From: Beaufortia kweichowensis
Lineage: Eukaryota; Chordata; Actinopteri; Cypriniformes; Gastromyzontidae
Length of the DNA: 64,000 bases
Assembly (NCBI GenBank): GCA_019155185.1
Contig: CM032805.1
Span: forward strand, 14,685,942-14,749,941
Direction of reading: 5' to 3'
Shown piece by piece: positions 1 to 11,649 of the stretch. A model generated the notes under the pieces. It was given only the letters and a program-made list of their open reading frames with translations, did not search any database and was not told the origin of the DNA. How positions within the stretch are numbered: position 1 is the first letter of the stretch; each line of letters begins with the position of its first letter. Made by a program: the position numbers and the translations under genes.

Positions 1-690
1 GTGGAAGGTTAAAGATTTTGCAATTATGTACACAAAACATCTTTTTCTGAACCTGTATGACTTTTTTCTAGATGGGACAGTAATGGAGTTGCATCACTAC
101 ACAATGAACATGTTGGTCCAAGAAGTGGTCCATTTATACAATATGTTTTATTCACTTTCATTTTATGTGAGAGACACTCGTGCATTTTTGGTGAACTACT
201 CCACAAATGGGTGTAGATATGACTAAAATGAACTAATATGAATTATTAAAAGAAATTTGTATTTTATTTTAGATCTTTCCATAAGGCTGTAGTAGTTTTG
301 GTGACTCACTCAGTACTGCGTCTCGCCTCATTAAAGACTAAGCAAAGCAAACACAGCCCCTCTCATAGATGTGCACTCAAATCCTCAGAATCACAGAGCC
401 ATTGCTAAATAGTGAATCCATGAACTCGCAGGCTCTCTTGACAATTTCAGTCTAAATCCTCTAATACAAAGAATAGAGCGCGAGGAAAACGAGCCCTCTC
501 TAAAATTCTCATTTCTGCTCTGTAAACATAATATGTTCTCTCTGCCAATGAGATGCATCAGTGATTGAACCTGTTTAATTATGACAGATCAGTAATAGTC
601 TAACACCTGATCTCATGGGAAAGTGCAATTATTTTTATGAATTTGTCAGAATTTGTCAGACAAAAATGAGATTGTACAAAATTATACAAA
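1..690. other. non-coding stretch, nothing recognised
   Basis: AT-rich sequence with no supported gene. Two opposed short open frames near the start have no domain and overlap each other. A short direct duplication of the word gaatttgtcag lies near 640-660. I see no repeat family here. Confidence 0.6.
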
Positions 691-1000
691 TGTGACCATC
701 TATAAAATCAAATGTCACAAAATCTGGTTATGAGATTAGAGGCATCAAGTTAAAATGATATAAATTATTTTGCTGTAAAAGATAGATTACTGTGTATGAT
801 GAAAGTTGATAATATTCAAATGAATGCATTTATATACTGAAATGAATGATATTTTATTATTTTTGATATTAGATCTTTGACATGGTCTTATTTAGTTAAT
901 ATTAAATACATCAAGGATCTATTTTAACAGAATGTTCTTTACATTATGTAAAATGATTTTATGTAGAAAACCGTAAAAAAGATTTACATAGAAAAAATGA
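691..1000 (+). mobile_element. family-A MITE, diverged copy
   Basis: The stretch begins with a tgtgacc word and later holds 'agaatgttctttacatta', followed by a run resembling 'aaaatgac'. The same words in the same order occur at 36856-37078, so both belong to one repeat family. This copy is more diverged, seems to carry extra sequence near 790-870, and has no clean right end. The better copies suggest a small non-autonomous DNA transposon with tgtgaccctg-type ends. Coordinates are approximate. Confidence 0.5.
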
Positions 1001-1559
1001 CTTTTGCTGGTATTTTACAATATCACAGTATTTGATTTCTAATCTAATGTCATGTTTTCATTTTTGTCCCTAAGTACTTCTTGAACTGGTGATGATATGT
1101 TCATGCCCTTTCAGAAGACAATGTTGAATGAACAGGTTTGGCTAAAGGTGATACATTCTGCATGAATAAATACACGTCTAAGTATGACATTTGCAGTATA
1201 TATTTATATACTTTCAGACATAAATAACAGGGACTTATTGCTCCGCTGCCACTCACAAAGTTTGCCATAGCAGAAGGTTAGAGAACTCGTCTGTCAGTTC
1301 CACTCAGGGACTTTATTTCCCCCCATACACACCCGCTGTGTCCTTTCCTCGTGGCAAAGCATTTGTGACACATTTTGGGCATTGTTTACTGAGCAATTAG
1401 GCCAGCCTTACTCGGCACAAACCGGTGTAGTGGCTTTCAGGGGAATCTGAATGCAAACATCTGCAGAAGTATTGCTGCTGTTGTGACTCTTTCAGACAGT
1501 TATAGGTATGACAAAATCTAAAGTATTGTTTTTCTTCTTCCTCTTTGGCTGAATAGATC

Positions 1560-1645
1560 TTATTTAATTGTATCCAAAGCGACTTGCAATGCATTTAAGG
1601 TAATGCATCTGTGTTCTTTGGGTTACTAATGCAATGCTTTACCTT
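1560..1645 (-). repeat. SINE fragment (tail plus part of tRNA-like head), diverged
   Basis: The words 'tatccaaagcgacttgca' and, further on, 'ctaatgcaatgctttacc' match the two ends of the better-preserved SINE at 40022-40175 in the same order and orientation. The middle is shortened. On the minus strand the order would be tRNA-like head then tail. A dead remnant. Confidence 0.5.
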
Positions 1646-1739
1646 ACATAAACACATATCTTAAGGATACTTAAATCACTCCTTGTACATCTGCACAGAT
1701 TGCTGTTTTGCATTATGAGGTGTTTATACACTAGCCAAG

Positions 1740-2400
1740 CATTAAACTTTGAATGGGACAAACATTTGTCAAGACCCACGCAGCCGAGCTGATTTACGAC
1801 GGCGCTGAGGAAGTCCAAAGCCGAGGAAAGCGAAGTAATTACCTCAGCCGTATGACTAATTAGCACGACGGCAATCGCTCTTACCCGTGCACCCGGGGAG
1901 GACCCTAGTCACTCCATCATGTCATCTGATAATTGTGTAATCTGTATTCTACAGGGCCATCCGCCGTAGCCTCGCACCTTTGTGGTGAAAGCAAAGCACT
2001 GTGGGTGTTTATCTGACCCTTGTGTTTGTATTTGATTTAAGAGCTCGCCCAAGGTCATAATGAATATGCAGAGAAAGACTCTCTTGTCTGTGGCAAAGGA
2101 CGACACGGTTGGGATTTAGCGGAGTCAGGGGAGCGCTCCATATTACCCATAATGCTTTTGCGGTGACAGAGCCGTGCGATTATCAGGCCAACGTGGACGC
2201 ACTTGACTGTTTATTGAAACTGGGGAAATGGAATTCAGTTAATTTCCCACTTGGGGACCCTTAACTACTGATGAGAGAGATTGGAGCGGTCTTCTATTAT
2301 GAAAGATGTAACTGTATTTGGCGTTGGCGTAGACGCTTGTGAATTCATTGGCATACGTGACATCTCTGCAACCCCCAAAGTGGTTATGAACCAGTGAAGT
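1740..2400. promoter_or_regulatory. candidate conserved non-coding block
   Basis: GC-richer than its surroundings, without simple repeats or transposon words, and dense in homeodomain-like cores (taattacc, ctaattag, gataattg, gttaattt). It has no sustained open frame on either strand. Such blocks in fish gene deserts are often developmental enhancers. Conservation could not be tested here, so this rests on composition and motif content only. Confidence 0.35.
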
Positions 2401-2609
2401 GGTTAGAATTGCCCGTTTTTAGATGTTTTCTTGGAAGAGCTTTTAGAAGGTCAACTAAAGTTCATCTAGTTTCTTGTAATGTGAATTAAAGATTTTATAA
2501 TCTGTTGTATTTTTTTTTTACAATTCTAGAGTCATTGCCTACTTTCCTGTCATGTGTGTCAATATCTAGTATTTACTGGCTGTAAAACTCTAAAGATTCA
2601 GGAATACCT

Positions 2610-2736
2610 ATTATATCTTTATCTATCTTTTTCTATCTATCTTCTTTATCTGTATCTATATTTTTATATATATCTAAATTTATTTTATATCTATCTATAT
2701 CTATCTATCTATCTATCTATCTCTATCTATCTATCC
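2610..2736. repeat. (ATCT)n microsatellite, imperfect
   Basis: A run of atct/tatc tetranucleotides, interrupted in the left part by ttt and tat units and almost pure from about 2690. It produces a Tyr/Leu/Ile/Ser-rich false open frame on the plus strand. Confidence 0.95.
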
Positions 2737-3079
2737 TTTGTCCACTGTTCAGCATGGTGTTGCATGATTGGACACTGCATTTGCCTGTAGCACGCATATG
2801 CTGTATTTTGATAGGATACTGGATTTGTTGTTTCATGGCCAGGTTTAAAAGATAAAACTGTGTTTCAGACCTTCTCAGAGGAGGACAGAATAAAGAGAAA
2901 GTAAACAACAATGTACAAATGAATGAAGTGTAGCATCTGGTGATACTGACACACAAAAAGTCTGAATAACCAGACAGACAGTCACTATAGCTACTTAAAT
3001 ATCCTCTTTACTGGTGCGAGACCTTGGTTAATGGATTTGATGAATAAAACATACATTGAAATTCTTCTAAAGTAAGTGT

Positions 3080-3480
3080 GGTTCAGCTTTGTACATCAAG
3101 CTCACTAATCCCTTGAAGAGCAAACATTAAAGCGTATTCTGGCCATTGCTCTGCAGGGTTGAATGTCTGCACGTCCCCTGAATAAAAGTCTTATTTTTAA
3201 AACGGGCTGCATTAAGCCAAGGTTATACGGATGCAGAGTCAGTCATTAGCTGGCACAGGAAGACTCTTCCTTCCATTGCAGGAGCATCTTAATTGGTGTC
3301 CAGAGAAAGGCCGTGCCACCGCAGTATTGTGAATGGTAAACATGAGCACTTTAATGGCTCTCACAGGATAATCAGGACTGCTGTGTAATTACAGCCATTG
3401 TCAGAGCTCTGGCCGCTCTAAACGCAGGTGCAGCTCAGCTTCAACATTAACCAAAAATACATCTGGGATGCCATGAGAGA
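3080..3480. promoter_or_regulatory. candidate conserved non-coding block
   Basis: Mixed-composition sequence without repeat signatures, standing out from AT-rich flanks. It contains homeodomain- and SOX-like cores (gtaattac, cattgt, ttaattgg) and no open frame worth calling. Regulatory function is inferred from composition only. Confidence 0.3.
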
Positions 3481-3489
3481 GAGAAAGCC

Positions 3490-4690
3490 TGGACTGTAAA
3501 TGTGGTTATTGTGGGGAAACAACAGTTTAGGGTCAAATGTTTGGCATGATCTTTTAAAACATGAGAAAATGGCAATTTTGGATATTTAAAACAAGCCTTT
3601 CTTTAGTTGGTCAAACATTTTGTTGCTGACAATCATACTTTTATATCAAAACATTTAGGGAGTAACTAATAGTGATCATACTATTTACAAATATGTAAAC
3701 TAGCTTTTAGTGAAGTAAATAGTTAATAGTGTTTTATCTTTTTAGCAAATCCATTCAATTACTAAATTAATTGATTCATATCATAATTACTTAATAATAC
3801 CATTTTGCTTCTTCCTATACTTAATTTAAGTAATTCAAATTGTGTGGGTTTCTTCCTGTTTTACATTTTTTATTTCTTTTATTTATTGTAAATGTGTGTT
3901 AATGATACTACTTGGATGCTGGACATTCACTAGTTGTCAAGTGTTGGGGAGCAACTAACTTTTAGTAGTGAATTGATTAATTTATGCTGTAAAATTTCAG
4001 TTTTCATCAAAAATGAAAAAATTGTTATCATCATTTTTAACAGATTCTTACCATGCTTTTATGTTTTTTTCCCCATTTTTCATTCAGATTGGCATTGTTT
4101 TTTGTGTCAGAAAAATATGCAGAATATGTGCTCTAAGGACCACAAAAAAATAAATGTGACCCTCTGTTTCCATTTTTTTTCTTCATTATATGATTAGGCA
4201 CAAACATACTGTACTTCATATTCTTCCCATAACTCTGGTCATGTTATATGTACTGTACCAAGTATTTTGTGTCTTGACTGTAGACTTTGTTTTCTAAAGA
4301 TGCTTTAGGGCACAGGGTCATCCAGCCGTCATCAAAACAGAAAGATGGTTGATATTTAGGGTGACAGCTTCATTATGCTCATATCTTGAGGAGGGTTACT
4401 CCAAAACTACAGTCACCATGAATTTGAACACACATGTTAAGATCTGTCTCTGGGCTCCTTTTGTGTCCATCAGTGCTGTGCTTTTAAACAACATATTTAA
4501 CCTCGCCTGATCCAGTGTTAGCCTACAGTCTTGGTATTTTTTTCCCTCACAACCATGTCTGTCAATGATGATTAGGAATAATCTGTGATAAAAACAAAAA
4601 CAATACTGTGCATAATTAAGAGCTTTAGCTAGTTGGATTAAAAACTCCTGAAGTATTTGCTGTACAGGGAGGGATTTGTTAGACAGAGCT
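3490..4690. other. AT-rich non-coding stretch
   Basis: No gene or clear repeat. Around 3936-3975 the words 'agtgttggggagcaacta' resemble the terminal sequence of a teleost DNA transposon type, but I could not find a matching second end. Open frames here lack recognisable domains. Confidence 0.5.
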
Positions 4691-4715
4691 GTAATACCCA
4701 GAGCTGCCACTGGAG

Positions 4716-4729
4716 GCAGCAGAGGGCAG
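4716..4729 (+). promoter_or_regulatory. CTCF-like binding site
   Basis: The 14 bases gcagcagagggcag fit the vertebrate CTCF core (CCASYAGRKGGCRS) at 13 positions; only the first base differs. A match of this quality is suggestive, not proof of occupancy. The surroundings are unique sequence. Confidence 0.35.
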
Positions 4730-5810
4730 ATATTAACATGCTGCTCTGTATGTCATAATGCAACACTGTGGACATCTTTGCAGTGAAAACACACCTGGAA
4801 ACCCTTGTTAATAGAGGGCTAAAGGTGAATAGAGGATGAGCAGATGGAAGACAGGGATATTGTGGCGGTTCAGGCCTCCTCACAGAATATAATTACAGAT
4901 CTCAGGTTGTATTTGCAGCCAGAAATTGACCTGGTCAGCCATGTGTCCCGGTGTATTTTGGCAGGGGCTCGACATCTGTTTAGCTTTGGTATGGACAGGG
5001 TGACCATTTCTGCTTACATAACCATATTTGGATCTGTTTTTAATATTATAATCATAAATTAAATATAACGCATATCTTTTATTTCCAGTGCATTTATGAG
5101 TTCATTTAGGACATACCGCATGACTGCAGAAGGTCATCTGGGTATTTACTAAAATAAATAGTATTTTCTATTTCAAATATTATGATTAAAATGCATAAAA
5201 AAGGTTATACAGTATTTATAATAGATTTAGCAATGGTAAATACACAAAGGTAAGGTAAAATCATTTTCACCTCCACAATTTGCTTCTTTATTTGCTCAAA
5301 TATTTTAAATTAAATTTCTGATCGATCCCACAGATTAATAAAAAACCGGACCATGTGTGAAGCACAAACCCATTTTTTTGAGAATATCTGGCATTTCACC
5401 AGATAAGATCAGCCTTCCTCTCCAAACTCATTTGGTCATATTAACAGCATATGGTTCAGATGTTTACAGCAATACCAGCTGGAACTTTCCCTGACGGTGT
5501 CTGTCTGCTCCTCACATGCCTTCTTCATCTGGAGCTATGTTTCCACGGTAACCGAGCTGAAGCGTGTTCATCAACGCTCTAAGCTCTTTGGTGTGGAATA
5601 ACTGGCATTTCTGTGGTACGGCACAAATCATGGAGTAGAATAAAGCAATTTATCACAGCTTAATAGAGCAATGTTCCTATTTACTATCTTACAAAAGAAT
5701 GTGTGCCCAAACAAATGTTGAACAAACAGGAACTGTGATGTGTGATTGTTTTATCTGCTGCTAAGGAGATAAAGTTGTCAGAATGTTATGCAAACGATTT
5801 CGGTATGTTT
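4730..5810. other. non-coding stretch, partly regulatory-looking
   Basis: No gene is supported. The part from about 5340 to 5640 is less AT-rich and free of repeats, and includes a near-palindromic word tttccacggtaac that resembles a degenerate RFX X-box. The rest is AT-rich without recognised structure. Confidence 0.4.
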
Positions 5811-6079
5811 TGATAACACTATAAGGATGTATTTGTTAACATTAATGTTGCATTAGCTAACATCAACCAACAATGAGCAATATAGTTTGTCAGCATTTAT
5901 TCATCTTTGTTCATGTTAGTTTGCAACCCTGTTAGATGCAACATTTGGTTTTAGTAAATGCTGAAATGAACATGAACTAAGATTAATAAATGTTGTAGAC
6001 GTAACTTCATGTTAGCATTTAATGCATTTACTAATATTAACAAATATTAACAAATGCAACCGTTTAAGTACTGCTGTGA
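5811..6079. mobile_element. palindromic cyprinid MITE (gttaac/cattaa-rich type)
   Basis: The stretch opens with gataacacta and contains repeated words of the types gttaacatta, catgaactaa, gattaataaatg and ctaatattaac, with complementary words in its two halves. This matches a very abundant carp-family short transposon whose ends read as ggtaacac and gtgttacc. This copy is diverged and its right end is degraded. A second, shorter copy lies at 24364-24514. It has no coding capacity. Confidence 0.7.
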
Positions 6080-6491
6080 AAATATAGAAAATAATCATAT
6101 TCCAAATTCACAATCCACTAAATCTTGACTATAATGTGGATAATAGTGTTGATAAGCTGTTAGACAAATAGAAAATTTCTTTCAAAACTGTTTTAAATTC
6201 TCTGCCATATTTGTTCCTATTTATCCTTCTCGTTCAGATTTGTAAAGATGTTTTATTAGTTGTTGATAATATGGTACTGCTGTGCAAGGGGACAATTCTT
6301 CTTAATAACCTCTTTTCTTTTAATATCTTTCATCTCTATATGATGTTATCACAGTTGAAGGGCTAATTTTCGTCTGAGCTTCTTTTCTCTCTTCTGCACC
6401 TTTCTCTCTTGACCATGTTTGTAGCTCTATCTTTGAGTTTGTTACCCAACCCTTTTGCAGCAACTTAAATGCCCTTATTCATTATTCATTT

Positions 6492-6840
6492 ATGACATTG
6501 TTTGCTCATTAATAATGTAGAAGTCTCGCGTTGTGCTTATCTCTCTCCTGCAGGTCTGTGATCTCTCTTTAGTATTTGTTCAAGTTTTCTCAGGATATTG
6601 GAAAATGTAACAAGCATCCCTTAGCAGACTCATAAATTCATCGACAGTGTATTTGATATACACATCAGTATCATATGCTGGAAGAGTTCTTGAACGTTTC
6701 AAGAGAGGTTTGTCGTGTCATGGCCTCCTGTAATAACGTTGTTTATATACGTGAAGCGTTCTGCCACTCGTCTCGCAGGTCGGCTTACGGCCCTCTAACC
6801 TCAACAGAATGCAGTGTGCCGTGATTCTGACAGCTTGTCT
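6492..6840. promoter_or_regulatory. duplicated non-coding block, copy 1
   Basis: Two segments of this block align without gaps to 10329-10669 in the same order and spacing: 6492-6554 with 10329-10391 (50 of 63 bases identical by hand count) and 6774-6840 with 10603-10669 (about 75% identical). The intervening sequence also matches in patches. It contains homeodomain-type cores such as cattaataat. Read in the only open shared frame, differences fall on all codon positions (7, 5 and 4 at first, second and third), so it is not a conserved exon. Probably an old duplicated regulatory element or a remnant of an ancient repeat. Confidence 0.55.
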
Positions 6841-6849
6841 GGAGTTTGT

Positions 6850-7229
6850 AAGCTTAAATGTGTCTAGCTTTGCAGACGACAGTAAACATGATAAATGCAC
6901 TTTGGGTCATAAACGTGTCGGTGACAAAACAATACTTTTGCATCTGGGAACTTTGAAAATATGATGCGTGTGTGTAGGTTTACAGAAAAAATATTTGCTT
7001 TTATAAACATAGTAGATCAGAAAAATATTTTAAAAATCATTTTTTATGCAAGTTTTTTATGCAGCATGTGCTATTCGGCAACCTCGCTTTTATTCATAAT
7101 CATAATCTTTTCTCTCTCTGTGATGAGCAAAAAAATACACAATATATGAATACTAAGAAATTGTACCTTAAATGTTTTAAAGAATATTCTGATTCATCTT
7201 TTTGAAACCTTTTCCCAGGGACTCATCAC
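6850..7229. other. non-coding stretch, nothing recognised
   Basis: AT-rich unique sequence. A short plus-strand open frame here encodes a low-complexity hydrophobic string and I do not regard it as a gene. Confidence 0.5.
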
Positions 7230-7700
7230 CAGACATGAAAGAGAAAATGGCGATTTAATGAAAGCAACTACTCTTGGAGTGTCATCGGCAGCGAGATCGT
7301 TTGCCGTGGTCCTCTGAGATAACAACAGGAAGAAATGTTTCTTTAACAGAATTAGGTGAAACCGACCTTGGACCTGTTGTCTGTGGAGAATGTCACCTTA
7401 ACTACTACGATGGGAAATAAAGCGATGATGAAAGGCCGCGAGTCAGTGTGTCATCGCAGCCCAGAGCGGCTAGACAATTCATCAGTGGATCGCTTGCAGA
7501 ATCGCTCTCAGATAATTAAAAACAAAAGGTTTGTGCTTCTTACCTGCTTTATATGTGGACAAAATGTCAAGGACTTGTTTACAGAAAAAAAAAGCGTAGC
7601 CGGACAAGTTTTGCACTATTTCTTTGACTGTGTGCTGTTATCCTGACCATTAAATGCCTACCAAAGACACTCGGAGATCTCTGAGTCATACGTCTAATGC
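7230..7700. promoter_or_regulatory. candidate conserved non-coding block
   Basis: GC-richer, repeat-free sequence between AT-rich flanks, with words such as cgatttaatg, cagataatta and tgagtcata. The plus-strand open frame across its middle shows no recognisable domain. Enhancer function is inferred from composition. Confidence 0.3.
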
Positions 7701-8599
7701 TTTTCCTGGCCAGACAGGTTGTATTACGCCACTTCTTCATCCAGAGAATCTATTTGAGGATGCGAAAACAAGCAGAAAACACTTTAAATTAGACTGTTGA
7801 TCTTTTCAAATGTCTTTGTGTTCCAAACAGAAAACACCTTTTAAGCTGTAAAAAATGTTTCTGTTGAAAATAGTCATATAACACAGAATGACATTAAGCT
7901 TATTAGACGGTGCTCTGAAATACATTTCAGGGTATGTTTTTCCTGGTGACTATTAATCAAAACTAATAACACAGGGTCATAATAACCCCCCCCCCTTAAA
8001 AAAGAAATATGTAGTATTTAGTAAAAGTAATAACATGTATGAGATTATATTATGAATGATTAAACCAAATAGCATCTTTGTTTAGTTTGGACATCGTGTC
8101 TTGGCTGACAGTTGTGTCTAAAGCCAATAGGAAACGATGAAAATATCAAACTAACATTTCTTGTAAAATTTTACCCAACAGCTCAAAGAATAAATCTTTT
8201 TATAAGATTACCGGTGTGAATTAGGGTAAAGTAAGGATTTTTGGTAATTTTTAAATAGTTTATTTTTGTTTATTTTTAACCAACAAAATATTGCAGTTTA
8301 GGTATTTTGGATAACATATTAGAGACAATTGGATAAATAAGCAAGAATAAGGGTGCATTTTAAAGCATTTGACTATGTTGTCTTGAGCAGATGTTTTTGT
8401 TTTTGCCATGTTCTGTCACGAAGAACTGTTTATTTTTAAACGCATATTCCAGGTGTTTCTTCTTTAGAAATTTTATACAAAACACATCTAAGAAATATTG
8501 TAATTGGTAACAACTATTGAGAAGTTTGTGTCCTTAGTTTGACTTTTCAGCGAAACTCAAGCTACAGTTGGAAAATAAATGCATAACAGCAATAACCCA
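7701..8599. other. AT-rich non-coding stretch with a short poly-C run
   Basis: No gene or recognised transposon. A run of ten C bases lies at 7986-7995. The remainder is AT-rich unique DNA with small local runs such as gtttatttt. Confidence 0.5.
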
Positions 8600-9180
8600 A
8601 AGGTTTAAACATTGTGGGATGTGTGTTTTTCAGATATGCTAAACACCTGCATTGACTAAGTGATGGACAAAGAAACTTCTATTTGGAAGAAGATTCGGAT
8701 CACATTTGCATACGTGCTGGAACGGAGGCCGAGGTAAATTCACACTCTGTGTCATCAAGCATACTGTATTATGAAGCATTTAATCCCATTAGAGCGGCCC
8801 ACTCAATGTGATTCTTAATGCAATGTAAAACGTGTTTGGACATCTCCCACACAAAGTGTCAGCCACTGTTTATGAAACCTCAAACTGCTATATGCATTAT
8901 TAAGACAATTCTTCACCTTCGTGTTAATGGGACGGCAATTCTGTGTAGCTGGAAACACCAGAAGGAACTTTCTCCCATAGGAAGTGTTGTGACCTGGGAC
9001 CGGGTCTCTATAATAAGGCTCTTATTAGAGTATGCTGAGGGAAATTCAATTAAAGTGCATTAGCGCTGTGATTCTTGGAGAGAAATGGTCCCCGTTGAGC
9101 TGCACCAATGCAAGCTGTTGGGTGACTGTGGTGCTGTGGCATCTTGTGGGTAGAAATGACAATCTTGTGGGTGCAGAAAT
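8600..9180. promoter_or_regulatory. candidate conserved non-coding block
   Basis: Mixed-composition sequence with an octamer-type word atttgcat near 8704 and several homeodomain-like cores (ttcaattaa, cattaatc-like). It lies directly beside the polypyrimidine tract. The word cattagcgctgtg at 9056-9068 recurs once at about 56283. Regulatory role is inferred. Confidence 0.3.
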
Positions 9181-9197
9181 GACAAGTCTGCTCCTCT

Positions 9198-9271
9198 GAT
9201 CTCTCCTCTCTCTCTCTCTCTCTCTCTCCCTCCTCCCTCCCTCCTCTCTCCTCCTCTCTCTCCCTCTCTCT

Positions 9272-9336
<65 letters not shown>

Positions 9337-9403
9337 CTCTCCTCCTCTCCCCTCCCTCCTCCTCCCTCCCTCCTCCCTCCCTCCCTCCCTCCCTCCCTCC
9401 TCC

Positions 9404-9437
<34 letters not shown>

Positions 9438-9501
9438 CTCCCTCCCTCCCTCCCTCCTCCCTCCCTCCCTCCCTCCCTCCCTCCCTCCCTCCTCCCTCTC
9501 C

Positions 9502-9557
<56 letters not shown>
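9198..9557. repeat. compound polypyrimidine tract, (CT)n and (CCCT)n
   Basis: About 360 bases of almost pure pyrimidine on the plus strand, alternating pure (CT)n runs with (CCT)n and (CCCT)n blocks, the latter at about 9361-9403 and 9437-9500. The minus strand is GA and GGGA. It creates two long Arg-Glu-rich open frames on the minus strand, which are artefacts. Pure polypyrimidine runs of this kind can form triplex DNA, and the GGGA strand fits the G-quadruplex pattern. Confidence 0.97.
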
Positions 9558-9786
9558 GGCACGTAGCGATGTCATCCCTGCCAAAAGTCCAGGATTAAAC
9601 GGACCCCGTGACCTTATCAACAACTGCAGCTTTTCCTCCAGTCTGGATACGCATCTAACAGAGCAGACCAAGAGTGGACCTAACAATCTCTAATGAGCAG
9701 CACTGTTAATATTTATTTAATGATGCTGTGAGCTTAATGACGACCTGAAAAACACAAACAGTAGCTTTATTGGAAGTCAACATGAA

Positions 9787-9873
9787 TGGAAATGGCCAGC
9801 TCATTAGTTAGTCATGCCTCTCAAATGAGCTGAGCTAATGACTCTCAAAGGCGGCTGAAGCATTGTCCACTTT
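9787..9873. promoter_or_regulatory. duplicated non-coding block, second type, copy 1
   Basis: These 87 bases align without gaps to 13344-13430 with 68 identities by hand count (about 78%). Shared words include ccagctcattag and gctaatgactctc. Both copies hold homeodomain-like ctcattag and ggctaatga or gctaatga cores. There is no coding frame in common. The sequence around it (about 9560-9960) is also repeat-free and fairly GC-rich, so the whole stretch may be an enhancer. Confidence 0.5.
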
Positions 9874-9959
9874 GTGACTCGGCTGCCGTCTTTTTTAAAC
9901 GTGTCGTTTTTGTCTTTTATCTCTATGCCGGTTGCCTTCGAGGCTTCTCGAGTCATTTT

Positions 9960-10328
9960 TTACCTTAACCACTCATATGAACAGGTTTTTGCAATAATAT
10001 TGAACCACTTCAGGTTTTTAATGAGAAACAAAGCAATTTCATTTCCTCGCTCAACTACAGCCACAGATAATGAAGGTTTTAGTGTATATTTAAAGAAGGT
10101 TTACTGTTAGAAATGTTGACATAAAGATTTGCAGTTTTTTTCATTTATCGCTCATGTTAAAATCAACAAAGCTGTTATTGATGCTGTTTCTAATGTAGAT
10201 AACCTCAAGCAGTTTGGCGATGACATTGTGTCAGAAGGTTGAGATCAGGAAACAAGATGATTGTTCGTAGGTTTTGTCCTGTAAACATAGTTTTTTGTGT
10301 AACGCAAACCCATTGCTGTGATTCAATT
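9960..10328. other. non-coding stretch, nothing recognised
   Basis: Unique AT-rich sequence between two duplicated blocks. The short plus-strand open frame has no recognisable domain. Confidence 0.5.
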
Positions 10329-10669
10329 ATAGCATTATTTGATCATTAATAATACAGAAGCCTCTTGTTTTGCTTATCTCAGACCTGCAGGTATTGTTTG
10401 CATTGGTTCAGCAAAAACGAAGCAGCAACACTCGATTTATAAATATCTCGAGTTATAAATAAATGTATTTCTTCTCAGGAATATATGCATGCAAAGACAC
10501 ATAGTCACTTGCTCTGGAAGGTTCGGAGCAGCGTGGAGTCAAACCGTCTGCGGTAACTAGTTCTTTGTTGTTTACATATCTGAAAGGTTGTGTCATCTCC
10601 CCTGCAGATCGGCCCACGGCCCCGTAACCTTAGCAGAATGCACAGTGGCCTGTTTCTGACTGCCTGTCT
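10329..10669. promoter_or_regulatory. duplicated non-coding block, copy 2
   Basis: Counterpart of 6492-6840, offset by 3829-3837 bases. The two best segments are 10329-10391 and 10603-10669. Beyond 10690 the similarity to the first copy ends. An open frame running through here gave no recognisable protein, and its comparison with copy 1 shows no excess of silent changes. Confidence 0.55.
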
Positions 10670-10869
10670 GTGGTGCTTAATGTTTGCTGGTCTTCTTCTC
10701 TGTTTGAGACGCCCTGATTCCTCAGTCTGTCATGGCACCGATCCCAGGCCAGGCAACACTTACATTTTAAAGCCCACATTTCTGTCTACACACCCACACT
10801 CGCCTGTTCATCAAACACAGCTTACAGAAAGAAAATGGACCTCTGCGTGTAGAGCTTAGCAGGTAGCTG

Positions 10870-11640
10870 GAGCTGACGCTTTTGGTGAAAGACGACTGAA
10901 TGTTAAAAGACTAAAGTAATACTGCAGTGCGCGTAGTGTATTTGCTATTTAATTTCCTTGTAATCACATGTGTGAAAGGCACAGATATGTTATGGCTAAT
11001 GTTAAAGTATTGGTACTGTTTTTATGCCTTTTTCTGATATTGAATTGGACTTAAGCTTAGGAAATAGTGGCGAGTTATTAAATACTGTTGCAAAGCAAAG
11101 CAAATCATTTTAAAGCTACAAATGACGTCAAATTGACATTTCCATCAAAATGATACCTGACAGCTCAATTTATAAATTATTTTTATAAGCGTAACATTAC
11201 AAGTCAAGTCAGTATCTGATTTTTGTTTTGAACAAAATGTTGATGATTTTAATTACAATTTTCAGATTTTTTTAAAGCTTTACCACACACATGATGTTAA
11301 CTTGTAACTATTTAAGTTATTTGTATGTTATCTGTAGTTGTTAAATTCATACATAAAATGTATAAGATTTGGAGTAAAAACGTTTTAATATGAGAGCCGA
11401 TTTTAATTTTGATGACAAGTTAAATGTGTTACACTATGAAAATCTCAATTTAATTAGGAGTAAAAGAATAAAAGATAAGATTTTTAACTTAGACTATTGA
11501 GTAAAAATATTCTGTTTCAATGGCATCTGATGAAATAATAATTTCCTCCAAATAATATTTTACTAATGTAGTATAGGGACTTCACACCGCCGGTTATAAT
11601 TTAATTTAAATACTTCCTCGTTTGGCATTAAGTCAATATT
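10870..11640. other. AT-rich non-coding stretch
   Basis: No gene, no recognised repeat family and no microsatellite. Composition is AT-rich with short homopolymer runs. Confidence 0.5.
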
Positions 11641-11649
11641 AAAATAGGT

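Noticed and set aside
3936..3975. agtgttggggag word resembling a DNA transposon end
   Set aside because: No matching opposite end or target duplication was found, so it is not called as an element.
9050..9686. Two long Arg-Glu-rich minus-strand frames
   Set aside because: They translate the CT/CCCT tract; the non-repetitive tails are short and anonymous.
10590..10859. 89-codon frame shared in part with the duplicated block at 6774-6840
   Set aside because: Comparison of the two copies shows 7, 5 and 4 changes at codon positions one, two and three, so there is no sign of protein constraint; the reading frame is not kept beyond 10690.
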